Made by a program: the position numbers and the translations under genes. Below, piece by piece: positions 34,428 through 43,962 of a stretch of DNA of 51,407 nt (position 1 is its first letter; the number at the start of each line of letters is the position of its first letter). Under the pieces are notes generated by a model. It was not told the DNA's origin. It did not search any database and was given only the letters and a program-made list of their open reading frames with translations. The DNA is taken from the NCBI GenBank assembly GCA_030833985.1, contig JAURGC010000002.1:1-51407 (forward strand), read 5' to 3'. Source of the DNA: Algoriphagus sp. Its GTDB lineage: Bacteria; Bacteroidota; Bacteroidia; Cytophagales; Cyclobacteriaceae.

Positions 34428-37259
34428 TCAACGATGTAATTCTTGCTTCAAGAATCTTCCCGTATGACTTTGCGGGTGTGCTGCCACTTGTTCGGGACTA
34501 CCTTGAATCACAACAGTGCCTCCTTTATTTCCTCCTTCAGGCCCCATATCTATGAGGTAATCGGCGACCTTAATGACGTCTAGGTTATGCTCAATGACTA
34601 GGACAGTATTTCCCTTATCTACGAGTTTTTGCAGGACATTCATCAACAAGTCAATGTCCTGAAAGTGCAAGCCTGTTGTCGGCTCATCCAAAATATAAAA
34701 CGTTTTACCGGTATCTTTTTTAGACAATTCTGTGGCTAATTTTACCCGCTGTGCCTCCCCCCCAGATAGGGTAGTGGCATGTTGTCCAAGCGTAATGTAC
34801 CCTAAACCTACTTCACTTAAAGTAGTGATCTTTCGTAGAATCTTCGGTTGGTGTTCAAAAAATTCGACTGCTTGTTCTACCGTCATATCCAGCACATCTG
34901 AAATAGACTTCCCTTTAAAGCGAACTTCAAGGGTTTCTCGATTGTAACGCTTGCCTTTGCAAGTTTCACAAGGAATATGGACATCCGGAAGAAAATCCAT
35001 TTCTACCAATTTCATACCTGCTCCCTCACATTCCTCACAACGACCTCCTTTCACATTGAAAGAAAACCTTCCCGGTTTATACCCACGAATTTTTGATTCT
35101 GGAAGTTCGGTAAACAGGGTTCGAATATCTGAAAACATGCCAGTATACGTCGCTGGGTTAGATCTAGGAGTTCGTCCTATCGGACTTTGGTCTACCTCAA
35201 TCACCTTGTCCAAATGCTTTAAACCATCAACATGTTCAAAAGGCATAGGCTCCTTTTTAGCATGGTAAAACTCCCTATTGAGAATTGGAAAAAGTGTTTC
35301 GTGAATCAATGTACTCTTTCCACTACCAGAAACCCCTGTAACTACAATCAACGTTCCCAATGGAAAGTCTACCTGAACATTTTTTAAATTATTTCCACAA
35401 GCACCTTTCAAAACCAGTCGTTCTCCAGTGCCCGCCCTTCGTACACTCGGAATCGCTAAACCCAATTTTCCTTGCAGGTATCGTGCCGTCACCGAGTTAG
35501 ATTGCAAAAGTTGCTCTGGAGGCCCAGCCGCTACTACATGCCCCCCATGCCTTCCCGCTCCAGGGCCCATATCCACAAGGTAGTCCGACTCCAACATCAT
35601 ATCCTTGTCGTGCTCAACCACCAAAACGGAATTGCCTAGATCCCGAAGTCGCTTCAGTGCCTGGATCAATTTCACATTGTCTCGTTGATGAAGACCAATG
35701 CTAGGTTCATCCAAAATATAAAGCACACCAACCAGCTGCGTACCAATCTGGGTAGCCAAGCGTATACGCTGGGCTTCTCCCCCTGAAAGGGTACGCAAAG
35801 GTCTATTCAAAGAGAGGTAATCCAATCCGATATCCATCAAAAACCCTATTCGTTTTCGAATTTCTTTCAGCACTTCAGTACCTATTCGTTGCTGCTTTTC
35901 GCTCAGTCGCTCCTCTAGACCTTCAAACCAATTTGCCAGCCCTTGAATATCTAGCATGGCCAGCTCCCCGATATGGGTACCGTCCAATTTAATGTGCAGA
36001 GACTCTTTTTTGAGTCGGTAGCCCTGGCATTCTGGACAAGTCTTAGAAATCGTAAATTCCGCCACCCAATCCTGAATTTTATCCGAACCCCCTTCTTGGT
36101 ATTTCTGAAGAAAATTGACAATCCCCTCAAAAGTTGTATTCCATTGAGTTCCTGGATATTTCACCGAATCTACTGCCACCCCAATCTTATCTCCGTACAA
36201 CAAAACGTCAATAACTTCTTCTGGAAGATCCTTAATTGGAGTACTCAAACTACATTTGTAATGCTTGAGCAACGCTTCAATTTTTTTAAAAATCCAAATG
36301 TCTCGATACTCTCCCAGTGGAGCAATTCCTCCACGAGTAATACTTAGAGTAGGATCTGGAAATATACTTTCTCTGGTGATTTCTTCAATTATACCTAGTC
36401 CATTGCAGCTGGGGCAAGCCCCGTAAGGAGAGTTGAAGGAAAAACTATTGGGAGCAGGTTCCTCGTAGGAAAGCCCTGTTTCTGGATCCATCAAATACTT
36501 CGAAAAATAATGGATTTCCCCGCTCTCCTCACGCACCATCAATACCCCTTTTCCATGTTGCAAAGCTGATTTTAGGGATTGGGCAATTCGAAAACGATCG
36601 CACTCTTCCGCCACAATCCGGTCAATAACTATTTCTATATCGTGAATCTTATAGCGATCCAACTGCATTTTTGGTGCAACTTCAAGAACAACCCCATCCA
36701 CGCGTACTTTAGAAAAACCTAGCTTTCGTACCTGCTCAAAAAGTTCTCGGTAATGTCCCTTCCTCCCCTTAACTACTGGCGCCAAGAGATACAGTTTTTT
36801 TCCTGCAAATTTGGTGACTAGCTGATCCAAAATCTGATCCTCTGACTGTCGAATCATTAGTTTACCTGTATGGTAGGAATAGGCTTCACCTGCTCTGGCA
36901 AATAAAAGACGCATGAAATCATAGATTTCCGTGACCGTCCCTACTGTGGATCGAGGATTTTTAGAAGTGGTTTTTTGTTCAATGGCAATAACAGGAGAAA
37001 GTCCATTAATTTTATCCACATCAGGACGCTCCATTCCACCAAGAAAAGATCGTGCGTACGCAGAGAAGCTCTCCATGTACCGCCGCTGTCCCTCTGCATA
37101 GATGGTGTCAAAGGCTAAAGAACTCTTTCCACTACCACTCAGTCCAGTGACTACCACTACCTTATTGCGTGGGATCTTTAGATCTATATCCTTCAAATTG
37201 TGCTCTCTCGCACCAAAAATCTCTATGAATTCTTCCTGTACCGCAGGCTGTTGGGTCAT
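34428..37259 (-). CDS. uvrA: Excinuclease ABC subunit A
   Basis: The 943-residue protein is of standard UvrA length with two ABC ATPase modules: Walker A GLSGSGKSS (39-47) and GVSGSGKST in the second half, and two LSGGEAQR signatures. Zinc-binding cysteine pairs are visible (CPSCNGLG, CPECQGYR, CEECEGAG and CETCKGKR). UvrA finds bulky DNA lesions and loads UvrB in nucleotide excision repair. The gene follows the nitric oxide synthase gene by 86 bp on the same strand. TACTTTC in that gap may be a weak promoter of its own. Confidence 0.98.
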   Translation of the reverse strand: MTQQPAVQEEFIEIFGAREHNLKDIDLKIPRNKVVVVTGLSGSGKSSLAFDTIYAEGQRRYMESFSAYARSFLGGMERPDVDKINGLSPVIAIEQKTTSKNPRSTVGTVTEIYDFMRLLFARAGEAYSYHTGKLMIRQSEDQILDQLVTKFAGKKLYLLAPVVKGRKGHYRELFEQVRKLGFSKVRVDGVVLEVAPKMQLDRYKIHDIEIVIDRIVAEECDRFRIAQSLKSALQHGKGVLMVREESGEIHYFSKYLMDPETGLSYEEPAPNSFSFNSPYGACPSCNGLGIIEEITRESIFPDPTLSITRGGIAPLGEYRDIWIFKKIEALLKHYKCSLSTPIKDLPEEVIDVLLYGDKIGVAVDSVKYPGTQWNTTFEGIVNFLQKYQEGGSDKIQDWVAEFTISKTCPECQGYRLKKESLHIKLDGTHIGELAMLDIQGLANWFEGLEERLSEKQQRIGTEVLKEIRKRIGFLMDIGLDYLSLNRPLRTLSGGEAQRIRLATQIGTQLVGVLYILDEPSIGLHQRDNVKLIQALKRLRDLGNSVLVVEHDKDMMLESDYLVDMGPGAGRHGGHVVAAGPPEQLLQSNSVTARYLQGKLGLAIPSVRRAGTGERLVLKGACGNNLKNVQVDFPLGTLIVVTGVSGSGKSTLIHETLFPILNREFYHAKKEPMPFEHVDGLKHLDKVIEVDQSPIGRTPRSNPATYTGMFSDIRTLFTELPESKIRGYKPGRFSFNVKGGRCEECEGAGMKLVEMDFLPDVHIPCETCKGKRYNRETLEVRFKGKSISDVLDMTVEQAVEFFEHQPKILRKITTLSEVGLGYITLGQHATTLSGGEAQRVKLATELSKKDTGKTFYILDEPTTGLHFQDIDLLMNVLQKLVDKGNTVLVIEHNLDVIKVADYLIDMGPEGGNKGGTVVIQGSPEQVAAHPQSHTGRFLKQELHR

Positions 37260-37345
37260 GTGTTAGCGAAAATTAGGAATCGGTGAAAGTACAATTTTTT
37301 TAACGAATGGGAAACCGCCAAAAGGAGGAAAAATGCTGAAAATAC

Positions 37346-38488
37346 CTAAACCGAAAATGGGCACTTTGCAACTCTGGACGCTGCCTTCAACTGTTTTTCC
37401 ACTTCTAACCAAGCAGCTGGTTGGTAATAAAAATTGGGAGAAAGCACTTGATTATCCCATTCTTGATGAAACACCTCCAAAGTTGAGCTCGCCGCTGGGG
37501 GAACAATCCATGTCCAGTCTGCTTGCACCTGCCTACCTTTGGATTCTTCCTGTTTACAAAACTCCAAAAATTGATCTGACGCAGTATGGTGATCGACAAG
37601 CACCACTCCTTGAGCTTGAAAAGAATGAAGCACTGCCTCTTGTAGTACAAGAAGAGCTCTATCTTTCCAAAGTGATTTTAACTGTCTTGTATTCAACTTC
37701 AGTTTTTTTGCAATTATTGGTAGCTTATTGTATCTCCTCACATCCCCCAAATTTCTGGAAGCAATTTCTGTCAACATGTACCACCCATTAAAAGGCGCAC
37801 AAGGAAAAGATATTCCCCCAATTTCTAAGCGCATATCTGAAATTACCGGTACTGCATACCATTGAAGCCCAAGCTCTTGAAACCAAGGGTATTCTGGATG
37901 AGTTAAATTTACCCGAAGTACTTTGTCCTCTGGTATCACAAACCATCGGACCGGATCCTTCTCACGTTGGATCAATAATGGCAACAAATCAAAATTTGTT
38001 CCTTTTCCTTCCCATCCTAAAGACTGGCAATACTTGGTAAATTCTATGGAGTCCGGATCTCCAATTAGCTCCCCATTGGGCAAGGAATACCCTGCAAATC
38101 GAATCAACTGCTTATTCAAAATGCGAAATTGAAAACCGCCTTCTTCTTTCGTTGCATACACCGATAGCGTAGATCGGATTTTCCCTCCCTGTGTTGCGGA
38201 TTCCAAATGCTCCATGGCATCGGCAAATACTTCTTCCGAAGTGGTGAGGTTTCTTCGGTCTCTGACTTTTAGTGTTTTCCAAAATAACCTCCCCATGCAC
38301 CTATTGCTATTTCTCCAAGCCAACTTTCCCCCAAAAGTAAGTTCCTTAGTGGTCAGCCGATACGTGCCAGTACGTTCAATCTCAGCCTGTACGAGTTCCA
38401 ATCTACTTTCTAATCCTAACTCTTTTGATTCGGAATAATAGTGGCTTAAAAACGATTGAGCTTGATCAAAAAGGGAAGAATTGCGCAT
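37346..38488 (-). CDS. nos: Bacterial nitric oxide synthase oxygenase
   Basis: From ATG 38488 the protein has 380 residues, the size of bacterial NOS oxygenase domains without a reductase. The haem-binding cysteine is Cys64 in WRNSNRCMGRLFW, the arginine-binding glutamate is Glu241 in NGWYMLTEIASRN, and the pterin/dimer region is WTWIVPPAASSTLEVFHQE (325-343). It oxidises L-arginine to citrulline and NO, using electrons from general flavodoxins or ferredoxins, since no reductase is encoded nearby. An upstream TTG at 38521 extends the frame but is less likely. The gene lies directly upstream of uvrA on the same strand. Identity is near certain; its role here is open. Confidence 0.95.
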   Translation of the reverse strand: MRNSSLFDQAQSFLSHYYSESKELGLESRLELVQAEIERTGTYRLTTKELTFGGKLAWRNSNRCMGRLFWKTLKVRDRRNLTTSEEVFADAMEHLESATQGGKIRSTLSVYATKEEGGFQFRILNKQLIRFAGYSLPNGELIGDPDSIEFTKYCQSLGWEGKGTNFDLLPLLIQREKDPVRWFVIPEDKVLRVNLTHPEYPWFQELGLQWYAVPVISDMRLEIGGISFPCAPFNGWYMLTEIASRNLGDVRRYNKLPIIAKKLKLNTRQLKSLWKDRALLVLQEAVLHSFQAQGVVLVDHHTASDQFLEFCKQEESKGRQVQADWTWIVPPAASSTLEVFHQEWDNQVLSPNFYYQPAAWLEVEKQLKAASRVAKCPFSV

Positions 38489-38547
38489 GCTACTAAAAAG
38501 GAGTGATTTTTTGGGGTACAAGCCAAGAAAACTTGGTTCAAATCAAT

Positions 38548-38570
38548 TGGTGGGGAGAGTGGGAATTGAA
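38548..38570 (-). other. tRNA/tmRNA 3'-end-like remnant (weak)
   Basis: On the minus strand the order is TTCAATT, CCCAC, TCTCCCC, A, CCA, i.e. T-loop, T-stem 3' side, acceptor 3' side, discriminator and CCA. The 5' side (AAAGAGT) does not pair with it, so this is not a functional tRNA. It could be an old attachment-site remnant or chance. The remainder of 38489-38778 contains a CCAAG-AAAA-CTTGG hairpin (38524-38537) and nothing else I recognise. Confidence 0.25.
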
Positions 38571-38778
38571 ACTCTTTTTTTAGGCTTATACTCAACCTTA
38601 AAGAACAAACTCCCAACAGAAAGAAGTAGTTTAGTTTTTCCTCATTTTTTTATCACCTATTCAACCGGTTCTTTTTTCTTTCCCCTCCTACTACCTAGCA
38701 TCTGATTAATCGCGTTGGATTTGATATTTAAGGAAAGAAATGCGGAATGGGTTCACATGGGATACACTTTTGAGTTAG

Positions 38779-40311
38779 CTAGGAATTTATTCCTTCCATC
38801 AAGTCTAAAATTTCATTTAAAAACTCACGAGAATTGGAAAGTCGAGGAATTTTATGCTGCCCTCCTAGCTTGCCTTTTTTTGCCAGCCAAGACTCAAATA
38901 GGCCCGATGGCGCTGCATGGAGGCGAAGTCGCTGGAGAGCCAAATTTTTATACCTTTTGGCATCGTAATCTGAGTTCAATTGGCGGAGGCGTGCATCCAA
39001 CTTCTCTGCAAAATCCTCCAAACTTTCTGGGGCAGAATTGAACTCTACCACCCATTCGTGGGCGCCTTTAGATTTTCCTCCTTCAAAATAGATAGGCGCA
39101 GCCGTAAAATTGACAATGGTAGCTCCTGTCAACTCACAAGCAGATGCAATCGCTGCCTCGGCATTCTCTACAATCACTTCCTCTCCAAAAGCATTGATGA
39201 AGTGTTTTGTTCTTCCTGAAATCCGAAATCTATACGGGAAAGCAGATGTGAATTTAATCGTATCTCCAATTTTGTACCGCCACAATCCCCCATTCGTAGA
39301 AATGACTAGTGCATAATTTTTTCCAACCTCAACCCCTTCTAAAGAAACCACCTTAGGATCCTTTTTATCCAAATCCTCCGTTGGGATAAACTCATAAAAA
39401 ATGCCATAATCCAACAACAGAAGCAGCTCGTCTGAATCTGGCAGGTCCTGCATCCCAAAAAATCCCTCGGAAGCATTGTAAGTCTCCATGTACCGCATCT
39501 TCTCCGAAGGAATCAGTTGCCTGAATAAATTTCGGTACGGTCCAAATGCCACGGCTCCATGGAAAAACACCTCCAAATTAGGCCAGACCTCTAAAATATG
39601 AGTGGCTTTTTTAAGTTCAAGGATTCGTTGCAGCAAGACCAGGGTCCAAGTGGGTACTCCTGCAATAGAAGTTACATTTTCATTCATGGTTTCACGGGCC
39701 ATACGCTCAATCTTGGCTTCCCAGTCAGACATCAGGGCCGTTTCCAAAGAAGGAGTACGTACAAATTGAGCCCAGATAGGAAGGTTGTGCATGATCAAGG
39801 CAGAGACATCACCAGCACGAGCATTCCCTTTGGAATGAAGTGGTTCTTTTTCAAGTGTTCCTCCAATGGACAAACTCTTTCCTGTAAAGATTTTGGTGTC
39901 AGGAAAATTATTGACATACAAGGAAACCATATCTTTCCCCCCCTTGTAGTGACATTCCTCCAAACTCTCTTCAGATACAGGAATGTATTTGCTCCGACCC
40001 GCCGTGGTTCCTGAGGATTTGGCAAACCATTGAATGGAAGAAGGCCAAAATACCTGTTGCTTTCCTTTGATAGTTTTTTCCAAGTAGGGACTAAATGACT
40101 CGTAATCAGAGAGAGGTACCCTGGAGGCAAACTCATCGTAGGAGCTGATGCGATTAAACAGATGGAGCTTCCCTATTTCGGTATTTTTCGCTGCTTCTAG
40201 CAATTCAAATAGCGTGGTTTGCTGTACCAAGTGGGGGTCTTGCTTAAACTTGTCAATTTGACCCAACCGACTTTTAAAAATCCAAGTCAGAAAACTATTG
40301 AGCACTTCCAT
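38779..40311 (-). CDS. GH3-family acyl-adenylating enzyme (GH3 auxin-responsive promoter family)
   Basis: The 510 residues match the GH3 fold of the ANL superfamily: the ATP-binding P-loop SSGTTAGRSKY (99-109), YMETYNASEGFFGMQD in the middle, NGGLWRYKIGDTIKFTS and FGEEVIVENAEAAIASA towards the C-terminus. Plant GH3 enzymes join amino acids to jasmonate or auxin; bacterial members are widespread in Bacteroidota without a settled function. The start codon directly abuts the lptB stop, with no gap, so it is co-transcribed with lptB and recJ. This suggests, but does not prove, a link to envelope lipids. Confidence 0.92.
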   Translation of the reverse strand: MEVLNSFLTWIFKSRLGQIDKFKQDPHLVQQTTLFELLEAAKNTEIGKLHLFNRISSYDEFASRVPLSDYESFSPYLEKTIKGKQQVFWPSSIQWFAKSSGTTAGRSKYIPVSEESLEECHYKGGKDMVSLYVNNFPDTKIFTGKSLSIGGTLEKEPLHSKGNARAGDVSALIMHNLPIWAQFVRTPSLETALMSDWEAKIERMARETMNENVTSIAGVPTWTLVLLQRILELKKATHILEVWPNLEVFFHGAVAFGPYRNLFRQLIPSEKMRYMETYNASEGFFGMQDLPDSDELLLLLDYGIFYEFIPTEDLDKKDPKVVSLEGVEVGKNYALVISTNGGLWRYKIGDTIKFTSAFPYRFRISGRTKHFINAFGEEVIVENAEAAIASACELTGATIVNFTAAPIYFEGGKSKGAHEWVVEFNSAPESLEDFAEKLDARLRQLNSDYDAKRYKNLALQRLRLHAAPSGLFESWLAKKGKLGGQHKIPRLSNSREFLNEILDLMEGINS

Positions 40312-41049
40312 TTAGGAAAAATTTTTACGTTTCAACTCAAATTGTGTTCCTAAATACACCTTTCGTACTTGCTCATCTGCCGCTAATTCCTCAGCTGTAC
40401 CAGCTTTTAACAAACGGCCTTCAAACATTAAGTACGCACGGTCAGTGATCGAAAGAGTTTCATTCACATTGTGGTCGGTAATTAATATTCCAATGTTTTT
40501 AGTTTTTAGCTTGGCGACAATAGTTTGAATCTCCTCCACAGCAATGGGATCCACTCCCGCAAAAGGTTCATCTAGGAGCACAAACTTTGGGTCCACAGCC
40601 AAAGCTCTGGCAATTTCTGTACGGCGGCGCTCACCCCCAGAAAGTACCATCCCCAAGTTTTTTCGTACATGGGTCAAGCTGAACTCTTCCAAGAGGCTCT
40701 CCATTTTTTCTTTTTGTTGGACTTTAGTGAGCGAGGTCATCTCCAACACCGCCAAAATATTTTCTTCCACTGATAACTTGCGAAATACAGACGCTTCTTG
40801 TGCTAGGTAGCCTATCCCTAACTTCGCACGTTTGTACATTGGAAGTGTCGTGATGTCTTGTTCTTCCAAAAAAATCTTTCCCGAATTCGGTTGAACAAGG
40901 CCTACAATCATATAAAACGAAGTGGTTTTACCCGCCCCATTAGGTCCCAAAAGCCCCACAATTTCTCCCTGGGATACCTGTACCGAAATGTCGTTAACCA
41001 CAGATCGGCCTTTGTATATTTTAAGAAGGTGCTCAGCTCGGAGGATCAT
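40312..41049 (-). CDS. lptB: LPS export ABC transporter ATP-binding protein LptB
   Basis: The 245-residue ATPase has Walker [10 protein letters not shown] (35-43), the ABC signature LSGGE (136-140), Walker [14 protein letters not shown] and the H-loop [10 protein letters not shown], all typical of LptB. It powers extraction of lipopolysaccharide from the inner membrane with LptF/LptG and LptC. It starts 3 bp after the recJ stop and ends flush with the GH3 start. The lptA, lptC and lptFG genes are not in this window. Confidence 0.95.
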   Translation of the reverse strand: MILRAEHLLKIYKGRSVVNDISVQVSQGEIVGLLGPNGAGKTTSFYMIVGLVQPNSGKIFLEEQDITTLPMYKRAKLGIGYLAQEASVFRKLSVEENILAVLEMTSLTKVQQKEKMESLLEEFSLTHVRKNLGMVLSGGERRRTEIARALAVDPKFVLLDEPFAGVDPIAVEEIQTIVAKLKTKNIGILITDHNVNETLSITDRAYLMFEGRLLKAGTAEELAADEQVRKVYLGTQFELKRKNFS

Positions 41050-41052
41050 ATC

Positions 41053-42777
41053 TCAGTCAAATTTGATGTCTTTCACGTAGAGTTGCAAACTACTTTTGTC
41101 ACGAAAGAAATTTTCGCGCATTTCTACCACAAGATCAAACCGCATTTTACCACGCAGCATATTGACGGTAGTCAAGTCAGGATCTTTGGTTCGGTCTGCC
41201 ATACCAAAGCCTAAGCAAACAGGGGTAGTAACCTGCCCATCCTGTATGATTTTGAAACGCAGATGCTTGTCTTTAAGGACGGTAACTTCCTCGGCATATA
41301 CATTTTGAATTCGAAATATTGGCTCTGTATTGCCCGGTCCAAAAGGGGCCATTTGTTTGAGAATGTTGTAAAACTTATAGTTAATCTGATCCAAAAGCAA
41401 TACATCATCTACCTCAATCACGGGCTTGAGGTGGATGGCTTCAATGCGGCTTTTTACGACTTCTTCAAATTTCTTCTGAAATGCTGGCACATTCTTTACA
41501 TCTAAGGTCAATCCAGCAGCATATTTATGCCCTCCAAACTGATCCAGTAAATCCGCACATTCCGCAATAGCCTCGTATATGTCAAAGTCTACTACAGATC
41601 GTGCACTTCCTGTTGCCTTGTTGTTGGATTCGGTAAGGATTATTGTCGGTCGATAGTATTTTTCGATGCACCGACTAGCTACAATACCTATCACCCCCTT
41701 GTGCCAATCTTGTTTGAATAAAACAGTTGCACTAAGCGATCCTTCTACCTCCTGCAATTCTAACATTTCAAACGCCTCTTTGGTGATGTGTTCGTCAAAA
41801 TTTCGCCGAGTTAAATTCACCTCATCTACCAACTTTGCCCGATCAATGGCTTCATCCAACGTAGGGGCTATCAACAATGCCACCGACGCTTTGGCATGTT
41901 CTAGTCGGCCAGAGGCATTGATTCGAGGGCCAATCTTAAAAACTATGTCAGAAATTTGTATTTCCTTTTCAATTTTGGAAAGTAAAAGCAAAGCTTTTAG
42001 CCCCGGCCTTGGTGCATTATTTATTCGATCAAGTCCATAAAATCCCAAAATTCGATTCTCCCCGGTAATGGGAACTATATCGGCAGCAATACTTACCGCA
42101 ACCAAATCCAAATACGCATACAAACTGGACTCTTCCATCCCGCTTGCCTTGGCATAGGCCTGAATCAACTTAAACCCTACTCCGCAGCCGCTTAGCTCCT
42201 TGTAAGGATAGGTACAATCGCTTCGCTTTGGATCAAGTACTGCTACTGCTTTTGGAAGTTCATCTCCCGGGGTGTGGTGATCGCAAATGATAAAATCTAC
42301 CCCTAACTCAGTCCCCAACTTCACTTTTTCAATTGCTTTGATTCCACAATCAAGTGCCACCACCAAGGAAAAGCCATTCTTCGCAGCAAAACGAACCCCA
42401 GCCTCTGAAATCCCATATCCCTCCTTGTACCTATCTGGAATGTAAAAATCAACGTGAGGATAAAAGCCTTTCAAAAACTCATAGACCAATGCTACTGCAG
42501 TAGTACCATCTACATCGTAATCCCCATAAACTAATATTCGCTCTTGATTCGTGATGCTTTGCTGTAGACGCTTTACCGCTGCCTCCATATCTTGGAGCAA
42601 AAACGGGTCGTGAAGTAGGTTGAGACTTGGTCGGAAATAATCTTTTGCCTGCTCAAAATTTGCCACCCCTCTATTAATCAACATATTAGCTAAAGTGGCG
42701 TTCACATTGATGTCCCTGCTCAACTTTTCAATTGCAGCTTGAGCTGTTTTTGGCATTTGTTTCCAGACGTACTCCAT
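41053..42777 (-). CDS. recJ: Single-stranded-DNA-specific exonuclease RecJ
   Basis: The 574-residue protein has the DHH phosphoesterase motifs: GDYDVDGT (85-92), ALDCG and CDHHTPGD with DHH at 166-168, SGCGVGFKL, then the DHHA1 part (INASGRLEHAKA, FGGHKYAAGLTL) and an OB-fold C-terminus. RecJ degrades single-stranded DNA 5' to 3' in recombination and repair and needs Mn or Mg. It is first in the recJ-lptB-GH3 operon. Confidence 0.97.
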   Translation of the reverse strand: MEYVWKQMPKTAQAAIEKLSRDINVNATLANMLINRGVANFEQAKDYFRPSLNLLHDPFLLQDMEAAVKRLQQSITNQERILVYGDYDVDGTTAVALVYEFLKGFYPHVDFYIPDRYKEGYGISEAGVRFAAKNGFSLVVALDCGIKAIEKVKLGTELGVDFIICDHHTPGDELPKAVAVLDPKRSDCTYPYKELSGCGVGFKLIQAYAKASGMEESSLYAYLDLVAVSIAADIVPITGENRILGFYGLDRINNAPRPGLKALLLLSKIEKEIQISDIVFKIGPRINASGRLEHAKASVALLIAPTLDEAIDRAKLVDEVNLTRRNFDEHITKEAFEMLELQEVEGSLSATVLFKQDWHKGVIGIVASRCIEKYYRPTIILTESNNKATGSARSVVDFDIYEAIAECADLLDQFGGHKYAAGLTLDVKNVPAFQKKFEEVVKSRIEAIHLKPVIEVDDVLLLDQINYKFYNILKQMAPFGPGNTEPIFRIQNVYAEEVTVLKDKHLRFKIIQDGQVTTPVCLGFGMADRTKDPDLTTVNMLRGKMRFDLVVEMRENFFRDKSSLQLYVKDIKFD

Positions 42778-42872
42778 AAGGTAATATTACAAGTAATTCC
42801 GCAGCAAATTGAAGACTTGAAATGGATCCTATCCTTTTAGCGGGATTTCATCCAAAAGGTTCCCTAGAAAAC

Positions 42873-43058
42873 TTACCTATCCTTTCGAAAATACCACCAA
42901 AGTCCAGCTGGAAAAACCAATGCTCTTAATTTCAACGTGTTTTTCTGTGAAAAGGTCAGTCGTGTATCTAAGTGAATTTTTCTATACCACCAGGAAGCAG
43001 CCCAACAATGACCAACCACCGCTACAAATAATGTTAGATAGGTAATTAATTCAATCAT
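42873..43058 (-). CDS. Small hypothetical membrane protein, 61 residues
   Basis: ATG 43058 opens a 61-residue frame with one membrane helix (about 3-25) and a basic, Trp-rich C-terminus (FPAGLWWYFRKDR). It starts 1 bp after the prmA stop, which strongly suggests a coupled, real gene. I recognise no family and can state no function. Confidence 0.6.
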   Translation of the reverse strand: MIELITYLTLFVAVVGHCWAASWWYRKIHLDTRLTFSQKNTLKLRALVFPAGLWWYFRKDR

Positions 43059-43059
43059 C

Positions 43060-43890
43060 CTAGTTTTTTCGAAATTCCAGTGCCGCCCAGTTGTCTTTAG
43101 TCGATTGAGAAGTCAAACGAAGCCCATTCAATGAGGCAACCTGATTCAAATCGTCGATATCTTCCGAATAAAATCCACTCAAAAGTAGAATTCCCTGAGG
43201 AGCCAATAAACTCGAATAAATCGCTAGCTCGTCCAGCAACACATTTTTATTGATATTCGCCAAAATAAGTTCAAAAGGCCCTTCTGGCTTTACCTCTCGG
43301 ATCGTGCCAAGTCCCATTCGCGTACTGAGTCCGTTCAACTCAAAATTTTCATTCCCATTGTCTACACACCAAGAATCAATATCAAAAGCTTCTACCTCCT
43401 TTGCACCGAGTAAATAGGCCATAATTGCCAAAATCCCCGTTCCTGATCCTACATCCAAGACCCGTTTGCCTTGATGATCAATTTTGCCTTGCAAAGAAAG
43501 TAATTGAAAGGTGGTGGCATGGTGCCCTGTACCAAAAGACATTTTGGGATTAATCACTATTTCATGCTGGAAACCTGATTGAGGGGCATGGAAGGAGGCT
43601 CGCACATACACCAACTTGCCTACTTCGATTGGATCGTAATTTTTCTCCCACTCTTCGTTCCAATTCACTTTAGGAAGGACGCCTTCCACCACAGTGAGTG
43701 CTGCAGGTTCACGATAGGTGAAGATGACTTCGTCAAATGAATCTCTGGAAAACTGTTCTTGAAGCACATACGCTTCTATGCCCGTTTCGGTTTCCAAAAA
43801 TGAATCAAACCCAATTGCTGCAAGTTCGGCAATTAGGATTTCTCGGTACTCTTCCAGACAGGTAAGGGTCAATTGTACGTAATCCATCAT
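43060..43890 (-). CDS. prmA: Ribosomal protein L11 methyltransferase
   Basis: The 276-residue enzyme has the PrmA substrate-side segment NPKMSFGTGHHATT (114-127) and SAM motif I VLDVGSGTG (144-152), followed by VEAFDIDSWCV and LILANINKNVL, the NPPY-like site of the family. It trimethylates lysines and the N-terminus of L11. Two ATG codons in tandem (43890 and 43887) can serve as the start. A 61-codon gene follows 1 bp downstream; tpiA lies upstream behind a terminator. Confidence 0.94.
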   Translation of the reverse strand: MMDYVQLTLTCLEEYREILIAELAAIGFDSFLETETGIEAYVLQEQFSRDSFDEVIFTYREPAALTVVEGVLPKVNWNEEWEKNYDPIEVGKLVYVRASFHAPQSGFQHEIVINPKMSFGTGHHATTFQLLSLQGKIDHQGKRVLDVGSGTGILAIMAYLLGAKEVEAFDIDSWCVDNGNENFELNGLSTRMGLGTIREVKPEGPFELILANINKNVLLDELAIYSSLLAPQGILLLSGFYSEDIDDLNQVASLNGLRLTSQSTKDNWAALEFRKN

Positions 43891-43935
43891 TAATTCAAGT
43901 AAATCCTAGCCATTGAAGCCTAAAGTAGGTTCAAA

Positions 43936-43958
43936 AAGATCCGCGCCCGGCGGATCTT
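43936..43958 (-). terminator. Rho-independent terminator of tpiA
   Basis: AAGATCCGC (43936-43944) and GCGGATCTT (43950-43958) form a 9-bp stem with a 5-nt loop, followed on the minus strand by a run of T. It begins 4 bp past the tpiA stop and separates tpiA from prmA. Confidence 0.88.
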
Positions 43959-43962
43959 CTAA

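Noticed and set aside
37333-37791. 152-residue plus-strand frame antisense to the NOS gene
   Set aside because: The minus strand encodes a full NOS with catalytic residues; the antisense frame has no protein-like pattern.
38531-38577. Intact tRNA gene near 38.55 kb
   Set aside because: Only a T-arm/acceptor 3' half can be made; the 5' acceptor strand, D-arm and anticodon arm are absent.
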